This document shows positions 52,991 to 63,587 of a stretch of DNA of 64,000 nt, one piece after another. The position numbers were made by a program, and so were the translations under genes. Numbering within the stretch: the stretch's first letter is position 1; each line of letters begins with the position of its first letter. The notes under the pieces were generated by a model that worked only from the letters and a program-made list of their open reading frames with translations, was not told where the DNA came from and made no database searches. Location of the stretch: positions 3,760,001 through 3,824,000 of the forward strand of contig NC_090798.1 in NCBI RefSeq assembly GCF_040054535.1, in the 5' to 3' direction. Source of the stretch: Antennarius striatus. Lineage: Eukaryota; Chordata; Actinopteri; Lophiiformes; Antennariidae.

Positions 52991-54004
52991 TGATAAAACA
53001 GTTCTGGATGATACCTATGTTAGTCTAATAGAAAAATAAAAATGGTAAACCAAAAGGATTAGGAGCTGCTGAGATCTGATGTTTTCTGCCTAACTCCAAA
53101 CCCACTGATATTACCTATTTTAAGGAGTTTTTTTGTCTGTTTTCTGGATTACAGTACTCAAAAAGTTACGGATGGGTTTGATTTTTTTAATGGCAGTACA
53201 TTATATAGAGAGACGCTCCATCCAGTGACATCACCTGACACCTGACTCCCCTTCAAGCTACGAAAGACTTCGCCTAACTTTTTCGCATCTACAGAATCAT
53301 TCCCCAACACTCTCAATCAGGCTTTGACAAGTTCCACTTCAACACCAGCTTCTGACATACCTCCAACGTAAGCAGCATGTGTTTAAATTTGTTACTGCGA
53401 TGTTAATGGAGTCATTGGGTTCATCTGGCAGGTCAGGACGCCACATCTGGACTGACTTGTCATGGTTTTGACAGAATGCTGGTCGAGTCGTCCTCAGAGG
53501 GAGTGAGAGAGGAAGACAGTGTGATATAGGGGGGTACAAAAGGGGATACAGACTCCCGCTTTATGATCTAACCCTCACCTTTACGAACATAAAACATAAA
53601 AATTTATTCTCACACTGATCCTTAGAGAAAAAAAAATGCATTTTTAGGCCTATACTTTTCCTGATCTTGTATTAACGTCACTTTTGTTTTTTAAGACTGA
53701 GGGAAAAGAAAGCAAAAAAATATGTTTGAGTCATGGCAACCAAGAAAACCCCAGAGGAGAGGGTGAGCCTGATCTGTTTTTTATGAAGAGCAAAAATGCT
53801 GAATCAAATAATCAACTTAATCCCAATGACGTTTCTTTTTTCCCTGTAGAGGAGCATTATGCAACAACATCTTACATTTTATCACCCTGACACTGAAAGC
53901 AGCGGGACTGGATTCAAGCAGAAACCATTTTTGTTCAGAAAACTCCACACACAAGACAGTTTTGTGCATAGACTAAACTGAAGTGGTTGTTTGGGATCCC
54001 TGCA

Positions 54005-54024
54005 TCATGCTGCCCTCTAGCTCT
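54005..54024 (-). promoter_or_regulatory. CTCF-like motif (weak)
   Basis: On the minus strand this reads GAGCTAGAGGGCAGCATG. The right half of the core is good; the left half departs from CCA. It is the only minus-oriented candidate I noticed between rasl11a and gucy2f. Confidence 0.3.
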
Positions 54025-54484
54025 CGGAGAAGCGCTGGATGATGTCCAATAAGGAGTAAAAAGTAATGAGACATACCAAACTAATTTGGTTAGAAAAGGG
54101 AAAACCTGTACTTTCATGATCTGATGTACTTTTATTTAAACAGGATGCAGAATAGCTCAATTAGAAATTGTGGATTTACATGAAAAAAGGGACAATGTGG
54201 CATTTCTATTAGCAACACTTATGTATTTCTTTTACTGCGAAAACATGCAACCAGAAAATCAAGAAAATGGATGAAAAAGGCCCCAATTTATCTTCCAATC
54301 ACCAAAAAAGTGGGGGGAAAATCCTATTTTTTTACACAGATCACCAATCCAGTATTATTTTGACTTTTCCTCTCCACATGGTCTACAAAATTTAATCAGA
54401 TTCCAGCAGGTCATTTTTATGTGACAGACTGAAGCGTTGTAAACATATCACAATTCAAATGTAATAGGTGAATCCCTTGTTACA

Positions 54485-54610
54485 CTATTTAATCAAAATG
54501 TTTGAGACTTCCTTCTTGTCACAAGGCCAAGATTCTCACCAAATTTCAGGAAAGTCTGTTAAGTAGGTTTTTGTGTAATCCTACTGAGAGACTAACACAC
54601 AGGCACAATA
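54485..54610 (-). repeat. Interspersed repeat remnant
   Basis: 'gattctcaccaaatttcagg' then 'ttttgtgtaatcctactgag' looks like the inverse of the repeat at 8.7-8.8 kb. Confidence 0.45.
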
Positions 54611-55824
54611 ATTAAATCAACTGGATAATTAAAAGACAACATGAATCCATCACCAAACTTGAAGCGTAGGAGGGATTTGCTGCTGTGGGTCCTCTCAGCC
54701 GACTGCTTCTCACATGAAGGTGCAAATCATCATCATCATCGTCATTAGTCTCACCTGATTGGATTTGATATAATCTGACAGAACGGGTCATACACTTGTT
54801 GTTGGCCATCTTACGCATACACACACTGTCTTCAGAGTGATATGTGTGTGTTCTCATAATGCAGTAAAACATTCCACCAATGGTGGAAAAGAAATGACAG
54901 GATATTTATCTTTAGCAAGTTTCCTTCTTTTGGATGTTCTTAATGCGGCGTTTTGGTGGAAGAACTACTCATCTCCTCAATGCATGGTAGGACTTATATA
55001 ATGACTGTAATCAATGTCTTGTTAAAGAAAAGTAGATGAAGGCACAATTTATATTTTTTATTAATCCATGAAATGTCTGTTGTAGGATGAATAAATGGTA
55101 AAATTCTTTGCTAAAGCAAAATCCTATATTCTAAATATTTCTTACAATTTAACTTTATGAAATGCTTCAAAGCAAATGTACTCCATACAGAAAATAATTT
55201 TATTCATTCAATTAAAGTAGAAGCAGGATTTCTCTATTGTAGTTGGCTCATGTTGGGTTAATTCTGAGCTATTTTGTATGTACCTAATAATCCAACCAAT
55301 ATTTTTCATTAGGGTCAAATCTGCAGGTTATTTTTTCCTTAAATTGATTGTTCTTTTAGTAAAATGTTATAACAATGGCAATAAATGCTGCTGTAACCTC
55401 TCAGGTCTCAAACTGACAGTGTCATAACTGTAGCTTGCCTACCTAGCAGTACAAATATTGAATAAATATTAACAATGTAAAATCTGAAGTCAGTCTTCTC
55501 TCGTTAGATGTTTTCATTTGAAAGTCCAAACTGCATTAATCAGTGAAGTCATGTTATCTCATACTGTCTAGACCCCCAGCCCTCAAATACCATAAAGATG
55601 CACCTAAGAAAAGCAGCCACCCTGTTAAAAGTCCTCTCCGGCTCCCTTTTAACCATTACTCCTCTAATGATGTACTAAACTGTGTACACAATTATTACAA
55701 AAGTGACTATTTTGACCATATCAACATTTCTATGCACAATTTCTAACTCTGAGCTGTATAATCCTGAATGATTAGTGGATTTAAGTGTACGTATTAGATG
55801 AGGACTGTTTGTGTAATGAGGAGA

Positions 55825-56000
55825 GGGTGTGGCCTAAGGAGATCAACACTCCATAGCAAGGAGTGCATAATTATTAGACAGGTTCTTTTCCTAAAGCAAA
55901 ATGCGTCAAAGAAGGGATGTAACAGACTATGAAAAGACAAAAGTAGTAAAAAGTCTTTCAGAAACATGCAGCATTCTTGAAATTGATAAGAGGTTCGGGG
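55825..56000 (+). mobile_element. 5' fragment of a Tc1/mariner-like transposon
   Basis: 'gagtgcataattattagaca' followed about 30 bases later by an ATG (55901) that reads MRQRRDVTDYEKTKVV, then KSLSETCSILEIDKRFG and a stop. This resembles the start of a common fish Tc1/mariner-type transposon, whose terminus carries 'gtgcataattattaggcaa' and whose transposase starts with a similar KK-D-T-KTK-V pattern. Only the first 35 or so codons remain. It sits about 270 bases before the gucy2f 5' exon. Confidence 0.65.
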
Positions 56001-56269
56001 TGTGATTACATATCATTTGGCTCCTACAGGGGATTGCGTATTTTTTCCACAATTTAAAACTCACACAAATCCCCAGATTTATGTCGTTACCCTTTAAGTG
56101 GATCTGACCAGGGATGGAAATTAATGGAAGAAACCAAATGTCTAGAAATAATTTAATAATATGAATAATATTAAATGAATTTTTTGCCTCTGATTTATGA
56201 TTCCCCTTATGGGAAGTGTTTCTCTGTAAAATCACTATTTTTATCTAAATCCTACTTTTTTTTTTTCAG

Positions 56270-56431
56270 GGAAGCAGCATCATTAGTTCATCTCTTACCA
56301 GTTAATTGTGAGTTCTGAAGGTGGTGATCCCTGACATGCAATCCCATCACCGTGCCGACATCATCTTACCTCAAAACTAGAGGCCAACACCTCCTCTCAA
56401 TGGTTGCCAAATCTCTCATCCTGGTTCACCA
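56270..56431 (+). promoter_or_regulatory. gucy2f 5' leader within its first coding exon
   Basis: A long pyrimidine tract ending in CAG at 56269 is a strong splice acceptor, so this exon probably starts at 56270 and follows an upstream non-coding exon. The leader holds two upstream ORFs: 56336-56380 (14 codons and a stop) and 56400-56435 (11 codons and a stop). Confidence 0.55.
56336..56380 (+). promoter_or_regulatory. Upstream ORF 1 in the gucy2f leader
   Basis: ATG at 56336-56338 to TAG at 56378-56380, 14 codons, out of frame with the main ORF. It matters only if the transcript includes this stretch. Confidence 0.4.
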
Positions 56432-56435
56432 ATGA
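56400..56435 (+). promoter_or_regulatory. Upstream ORF 2, stop overlaps the gucy2f start (ATGA)
   Basis: ATG at 56400-56402 reads [11 protein letters not shown] and stops with TGA at 56433-56435, which overlaps the main ATG at 56432-56434. The layout could allow termination followed by re-initiation, or could lower translation. Confidence 0.45.
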
Positions 56436-59400
56436 GGTTCCTCCTGGTTCTCCTGGAAATCCTGTCATTGCTGCCCTGTCCAGCACAGTCAGCTTGGTTT
56501 CAGGTTGGGGTGGTGGGACCCTGGGGGTGTGACCCTCTCTTTGCTAAGGCCCTTCCCAACGTAGCAGCACAGCTTGCTGTCAACCGCATCAACAAGGACC
56601 CCTCGCTGTCCTATGCTGCAACATTCGACTATGCGGTGCTGCAGGTAGGATCATCTTGGATCATTCAATCGAATTTCATGGGAATGTGTTCATCAAACAA
56701 TCAAACCAACACAGACAGGTAAATAAAGAAATGTTTAATAAACGTTTATTGTTTATCGCATTCTGTTGTCATTTTTCAGGAGCCATGTGAGACCTCAAGG
56801 GGTCTGGAAGCTTTCATAGGTTTCCACACTAAGGCCTCTGGATATGTGGGACCAGTCAACCCGGGATACTGTGACGCTGCTTCAATGCTGAGCAAAGGCT
56901 GGAACAAAGTCGGTGCTGGTTGAACGTATTTTAGATGTTGAATTTGTCGCTGTGACATTAATTTTTTGCTCAATTCTCCAGGCATTGTTTCCATGGGGTT
57001 GTGTCGGCTATGAGCTGGATGATAATCAGAGTCACCCAACCTTTGCCCGCTCCATCCCCAGGCCCACTTGGGTCCTGCACAGGGCTATTGAGTACTTCAG
57101 GTGGGCTCATATTGGCATCATCTCATCTTCAGATGACATCTGGGTGGACACAGCCATCAAGGTTTGAATTTTCTTCTAAATGATTAACAAGTAGATATCT
57201 TGGTATATCTCCTTAAGCTATTTGTTTCAGCACCCCAATTTTGTTTGTGCTTTTCATTTTGCTATCATGTTTCTAATCCAGGTTGCTGATTCGTTAAGGA
57301 GCCATGGTCTGCCAGTCAGACTTGTGAGTTTCATGGAGAACACACCCCATGGCATACGACGAACTCTATCCAAGATCCACAAGATGAGAGAAATACGAGG
57401 TGAATCCCAGTTATGGTGTTAAAGATCCCTCAAAAAATTGACATTTTTACTGACATTCTTTCCCGTCCCAGTTGTGATCCTCTGCATGCACTCAGCACTG
57501 ATTGGTGGTGATGCACAGAAGCAGCTGTTGGAGACGGCCTACGACATGCAGATAATCGATGGCTCAATGGTCTTTGTGCCCTACGACACCCTGCTCTACA
57601 GTCTGCCCTACCGCAATGTGACCTACCCAGCTTTGAAGAACAACAGCAAACTTCTGCGAGCCTACGATGCTGTGCTGACCGTCACCATTAACTCACCCCA
57701 GGCGTCATTCTACGAGGCCTATGGGGAAGCCATGGAGAGACGAGAGGTGGCCTGGACAGTGAAACCACAGCAGGTGATCTATGGAAGTGTTGTACCTGGA
57801 AAGAAGGATTTGTGAACTCCAGTTCTTATGTCTCTAGTCTTTATGTCCTGCAGGTGTCTCCACTGTTTGGCACCATCTACAACTCTATTCTCTTCATGGC
57901 CCATACCGTTCATCGTGTTCGGCAATCTGGACACTGGATATCTGGGGGAAACCTGGCAAGACATACCCAAAGCCTGGCTTTCCAGGTACCACTAGGATTA
58001 CCAAAAAAAAAAAAAAATTAATTATTTTGAAGTTTCATTGTGTATTCTCTATTCTATTATTCTATTCCCTCTATATTTTCAACAGTGCACCACAGAAATG
58101 TGTGATTCTATTTAAGATAACTGTTTATCTTTTATCCCTGTAAGTTCCCATTGTCTTAGAATGAATGACTGAATGAATTGAATTATATCACCAAGAACTG
58201 CCTCTATTGTACTCACACATATGGTATTCAAACCCAACACCAGCTCCCTGACTTGATAAAAATAATGGAAGCTTGTCATAGAAATACACTTCCAGTTCTT
58301 ATTTACATTGAAGGGTTTCAGCCACACCATCAAAACCAGTGATTCTGGAGCTGCTCTCCTGGACTACCTCATACTGGACACAGATGGACTCTCCCCAGAG
58401 CTCAGGCCAACATACAGGTAAATGATGACTCAGGTAAAGAGCCTCATTCAGTAAAGAGGCCAGCGATTAATGTAGGACTGAAGCACAAAACCCAGATGAT
58501 AGTACGTTTACCACCAAGAGATGATTTTTACTATTATTAATAATAGGATTGATATGGAGGCCGGTATGGTGCATTTCCTGGGTCGAGACATCCACTTCCC
58601 TCGAGGCCAGGGACCCAGACAAGACTCCTCCTGCTGGTTTACTCCTGGAGTTATCTGCTCCGGGGGTGAGGACCACACAAACAATCTCTGAGATTTCCAT
58701 TATGTTACATATGTTTTTCAAAGTCCAGATGTTCCAGCACACTTGGAAAAGTTGACAGATGATTTTAGTGTTAGTCCTCTTTTTCTGTCTCAGGGGTGGA
58801 TCTGTTCTCTGCCATTGGCATGTTCCTCGGAGCAGTCTCCACCTCATCTTTTGCAGTAGCAATGATTTACTGCATCAGGTTAGTCTTGATAGTCTGGTCT
58901 GAAAGGCTTAGAATGTATTTTATAACAAATAAATGTCAATAATTTCTACTTTATTAGTTATTTATAGTCGCTATGGTTTATATATTAGTTTTCTTTTAAT
59001 ATGGATCAAAAAGGGAGCTGTTTTTGCGATCAGTGGTTTTCGGTGAAACTCTTGAAAGGCTCCTGTGAATCTTCTCTCCACTAATTTATTGTTTCCCAGG
59101 CGACGCATCAGTCAGATTCGATTGGTTCGGGGTCCAAACAAGATCTTGCTGACACTGGCTGATGTCACATTCATAAACCCATCACTTAGCAACAAGGTCA
59201 GCCCCTGTTCCTTTGACTCTGACATCTTGCTGGAGTCAAAGTAGTATCATTGTCACAAAGATAAACCAATCACTCCAACTGTCAGGCACAGGAATTGGCT
59301 GTTTTTTTTGTGTTTTTTCGGGAGGGGGTTTTGTTTGCTGAGGTCATCCTGAAATCTGGTTCAAACTACGTTTCTATTTCACACATTTACTCTGATACCT

Positions 59401-62400
59401 TACAGAAACTGAGCCTGGACGACAGCAGGGTCAGCAGCATGAGGAGTGTGTCAGAACGTAGTATCACCTCACCAGCCTCAACCCAGTCACCAGCCACCTA
59501 TGAGAACTCCAACGTTGTTGTTTATGAGGTGAGAATTTCTCAGTTGGTTCATATCTTCTGGAAATTTAGTACGCACCATAAAAAATACTTTCCAATACAA
59601 TGAAGTTTGTTTTAGTTTGAGGGTCATTCATCGGTCTGTGATTCCAGGGTGACTGGGCATGGCTGAAAAGACTTCCTAATGGGTCGTTTAGCAGTATCAA
59701 CCCCAAAACCAGCAATGTTTTTGAAATGGTAAGTAATAATGCTATGAGACAGATAATCAATCATAAAAGGTAGAGGTTCATAGAATGTTTTATCATTGGT
59801 GGCTTTGCTGCAGCAATGGTCAAGGGTCTCAAACACATTTCCTCAGCTGGAATTACTGTTAAGTTTGATTGTACCAAGGTAATCTATACTTCAAATGAAA
59901 GATTCCATTTAACCAGATTTATTGATTTATTCAGGTGTTCATTACTCTGCTTGCATCACAAAGATGTTCAAAATATCCATTTTCCAACAAAGTTGAATAC
60001 TGAGTAATATGGATCAGTTTTTCCTAGTCCCCATCAACCACAATGAAATAAATTGCATTGAACAGAGACATCATTATCCTGAAATATTATTAAGAAATAA
60101 AGGACCAACTCTACTTTTTTTGGCTTCAGATGAAGGACATGCGTCAAGAGAACATTAACCCTTTCCTGGGCTTCTTTCATGACTGCGGTGTGTTTGCCAT
60201 CGTGACCGAGTTCTGCTCCAGAGGAAGTTTGGAGGACCTGCTGCTAAATGAAGACGTCAAACTGGACTGGATGTTCAAGTCATCTCTGCTACTGGATTTG
60301 ATCAAGGTATGTGGGGATGAAAGGCAAAACAAGAGTGGATGAATGGTAGGTCATACGAAGTGTCGCTCTTCATGATGTCTCTTTTGTAGTTTTGTAAATA
60401 TACAACCCTATTTATTATTGAACAAGAATTAAAGTAATTAGCAATGGCTCTCAAAAAATTCTCAAAGTATCTGAGAGCTTGAATGAATGTTTCTGTCTCA
60501 GGGTATGAGGTACCTCCACCATCGCGGAGTATCCCACGCTCGTCTGAAGTCCCGTAACTGTGTGGTGGATGGGCGTTTTGTCCTAAAGGTCACAGACTAC
60601 GGCTACAATGAGGTTCTAGAGGCTCAGAGGTTCCCTTATATTGAACCCCCTGTAGATGGTGAGGGAACAGATTATGCATCTCTGGTGCAAAACATCTTGT
60701 ATTGTCCTACAGTCACAAGCTAATGTAGCCCTGTGTGTTTCAGAGTTGCTGTGGACAGCTCCAGAGATCCTGAGGATCCCTGGGCAGCCGGGTCTTTACG
60801 GGACAATGTCTGGTGATGTGTACAGCTTTGCCATTGTCATGCAGGAGGTGGTGATCAGAGGTCCTCCATTCTGCATGGTAGATCTATGCACTGCAGGTGA
60901 AATATGAAAATATAGAATAAACAGAAATTGACCTAGTAAGTTACTAAACTATTTGAGGAACAGGATCTTCATGTAGACGCTGGTTGCAGATTTTGTACTC
61001 CAATGAGTTTTTGTTAAGACAAACTCAGTAAGTGTCGAAACAGATGAGTTATGGTGCTAACTTGCAATTCTAGAGTGACATTACAAAGCAAAGAGAAAAC
61101 AAAATGAAGCGTAGGCTAGCTGACTCTCGTTACCACAGCTGCATGTCTGAGATACACCAGCTAATGCTTCTTTGTATTTTAGACATCATTGAGAAGATAC
61201 GTAAGCCTCCTCTTCTGTGTCGCCCGGTGGTCAGTCCAGACTACGCTCCACTGGAGTGTATCCAGTTGATGAAACAATGCTGGAATGAACAGCCAGAAAA
61301 GAGACCAACTTTTGACGATATTTTCGATCTGGTAGGATTGTTAGGATGTTGGTTAAATGCCAAAACTGATGCAAAAGAAAACTCATGATCCTTTGTGCTC
61401 TATATTATGTAATTCTCGCCTTTTAATCTAGTCTATTTTCTCAGTTTAAGAACATCAACAAGGGGAAGAAGACCAACATCATAGATTCCATGTTGAGGAT
61501 GCTGGAGCAGTACTCTTCTAACCTGGAGGAGCTGATCAGAGAGCGAACCGAGGAGCTGGAGATCGAGAAACAGAAGACGGAGAAGTTGCTGACACAGATG
61601 CTGCCTCCGTAAGTTAATGTGGACATGTCATGACATCCCCAGACAGAAAATTCTGAATTAATATAAAGAATCTGTAACTCTAAAGTATCTTTTATGAAAT
61701 AAATATTGCTGTACCGCATTACACAAATGCTTGTTTATCCCAAAAGTTCCAGTAGAGATTTGTTTCATTCCTCAGGTCTGTGGCTGAAGCATTGAAGGTG
61801 GGCGGAACTGTCAAACCAGAACATTTTGACAACGTGTCGCTATATTTCAGCGACATCGTTGGCTTCACCACCATCTCAGCCAACAGTGAACCCATCGAAG
61901 TGGTCAACCTGCTCAATAACCTCTACACGGTCTTTGATGCCATCATAGCAAACCATGACGTTTACAAGGTCTTCAAACTCACTGATTTTATTCACTTTTG
62001 CCGTTACAAAGTGGAATGAGGCACAAACACCACATTATTTGATGTTTCCATTATATTGCACTGTAGGTGGAGACTATTGGTGATGCCTACATGGTGGCAT
62101 CAGGTGTTCCGGTCCCAAACGGCAATCGGCATGCCGCAGAGATTGCAAACATGGCCCTAGACATCCTGAGCGCTGTGGGAACCTTCAAAATGAGACACAT
62201 GCCTGATGTTCCTGTCAGAATTCGCATAGGGTTACACACAGGTGAGGAAGTAAGGGACACAAATAGGATTATAACATGGAGTGAGGTAGTACCTCCTACC
62301 TCCAGTGGAAGAGTACTGTGGAGACACTTCACTGCAACTGTAAGTCCTGGGTTCATATTCTAGAACTGAAATAGCAATAGCTGTGTGCATGACTGTTGTA

Positions 62401-63073
62401 GGTCCATGTGTAGCCGGTGTTGTAGGTCTCACCATGCCTCGCTACTGCCTGTTTGGAGACACAGTGACCACCGCATCTCGAATGGAGTCCAGTGGCCTGC
62501 GTAAGTTACACACCTCCAAAACACAGGACTGAAAAACCTGTTAAGCAACTGTTGGATATCATAATTCTAACAAGCAATTCAGTGCATCCAGAATTTTTTA
62601 TATATTTTGTCCCATACCAGCCTACAGGATCCATGTTCACCAGAGCACAGTAAAGGTCCTGCATGATCTGAATCTGGGATACAAGCTTGAGTTGAGAGGC
62701 AAGACAGAAGTCAAGGTAGCGTTTATTTGCATGTGGATGAAGTGTTTCACTTCATCTGTCTCTATCCTGCTAATATTTTCTCTTTAACTGTTTCAGGGGA
62801 AAGGAGTTGAGCAGACTTACTGGCTGGTAGGGAGGGATGGATTTACCAAACCTCTGCCGGTCCCTCCAGTAGTAAAGTCCGGGTATGAACACTTCTTTTT
62901 TGCTTCTCTTGTGTGTGAGTGTGTGTGTGTGTGTGTGTTCACCACGTTCATGCCTTTCACTTCATCCTACCAGGCAAATGGCCCACGGGCTGCAGATGGC
63001 TGAGATAGCCCAGTACAAGAAACGGAAAGCCGAGAAACAACAACAGGAACAACTTGCAAAGAAGAAAAACTGA
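56432..63073 (+). CDS. gucy2f: Retinal guanylyl cyclase 2-like (GUCY2F/RetGC-2), complete, 23 coding exons
   Basis: Exons: 56432-56644, 56780-56908, 56982-57161, 57282-57399, 57472-57773, 57854-57985, 58314-58417, 58547-58665, 58794-58878, 59100-59196, 59406-59528, 59648-59728, 60130-60306, 60502-60658, 60744-60896, 61183-61331, 61445-61608, 61776-61968, 62067-62241, 62402-62500, 62621-62715, 62797-62882, 62974-63073. Phases fit; 1076 residues. A photoreceptor membrane enzyme making cGMP from GTP, controlled by Ca2+-sensing GCAPs in known systems. Order: signal peptide (about 1-21), extracellular domain, one membrane helix (about 437-460), kinase-homology domain, dimerisation helix ([20 protein letters not shown]), cyclase domain. 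Metal-binding Asp854 (YFSDIVGF) and Asp898 (GDAYMV) are present, as are guanine-selecting Glu894 and Cys966 (PRYCLFGD). Odd: residue 973 is Thr where Asn is expected ([12 protein letters not shown]). The C-terminal [18 protein letters not shown] and FTKPLPVPP favour GUCY2F over GUCY2D. Alternative: another fish retinal cyclase paralogue. Confidence 0.93.
62467..62469 (+). other. Codon for Thr973 at the catalytic Asn position of the cyclase domain
   Basis: The codon is ACC; an Asn codon (AAC) would differ by one base. The neighbouring Arg977 of the NxxxR pair is kept. See findings. Confidence 0.85.
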
Positions 63074-63187
63074 GGTAATGTTATGCATTATAAAAATGTA
63101 TAACATTACATGTTTGGTCGGCAACATGACTCGTTGTTGGGGCTGTTAACAGGAACTGTCTCAGGGTGTTACAGGTATATCTCACCC

Positions 63188-63221
63188 TACGTCGTGCAAT
63201 GGTTTCAGGAGACACGACGTA
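63188..63221. repeat. Inverted repeat (9-bp stem, 16-base loop)
   Basis: TACGTCGTG (63188-63196) pairs with CACGACGTA (63213-63221). Further CGACGT copies follow to 63240. It may be part of a small DNA-transposon-like repeat. Confidence 0.6.
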
Positions 63222-63581
63222 AGTCGAAAAACGACGTGCGTCGAATTAAATTGTCTCCAGGCTAAACTGAAAATAATCATTCCCAGTTCTGTACTGTACT
63301 CTGTTTATGAATGCATTTTCAATCATATAGGGTTATTATGAAGCTAACCCTAACCCAACTCAAGAGGGGATGTAAATAATAGATGGCTACATCTGAAGCA
63401 AATCCCATTCCAGGATGTTGGGATTGTGTCTATAACTTTTTAAAAAATGTCTCCACGTCAGATGGCGGAGAGATACCATTTGGTTTAGTTGATCACATAC
63501 AAAACTCAGTTCTTCTACTTTACAAGGTTCAAAAGGAAAATGTTGACTGCTTGCAAAAAATTTTTAAAATTGTATTTAAAG

Positions 63582-63587
63582 AATAAA
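63582..63587 (+). terminator. Candidate poly(A) signal for gucy2f
   Basis: AATAAA about 510 bases after the stop codon; the best hexamer I noticed in the remaining window. Confidence 0.4.

Larger units (their letters stand above)
45020..55824. other. Gene-poor spacer between rasl11a and gucy2f
   Basis: The first bases are the rasl11a 3' UTR (AATAAA at 45070-45075, another near 45825). After that I find no exon I can assign on either strand over about 10 kb. Repeat pieces, a (CA)n tract, a CTCF-like motif at 54.0 kb and an unassigned ORF near 52.4-52.8 kb are listed separately. Other ORFs are under about 155 codons without family resemblance. Confidence 0.55.

Noticed and set aside
55759..55764. 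TAATCC as a CRX/OTX site for gucy2f
   Set aside because: A six-base word is expected often by chance in AT-rich DNA, and no cluster of photoreceptor motifs is evident.
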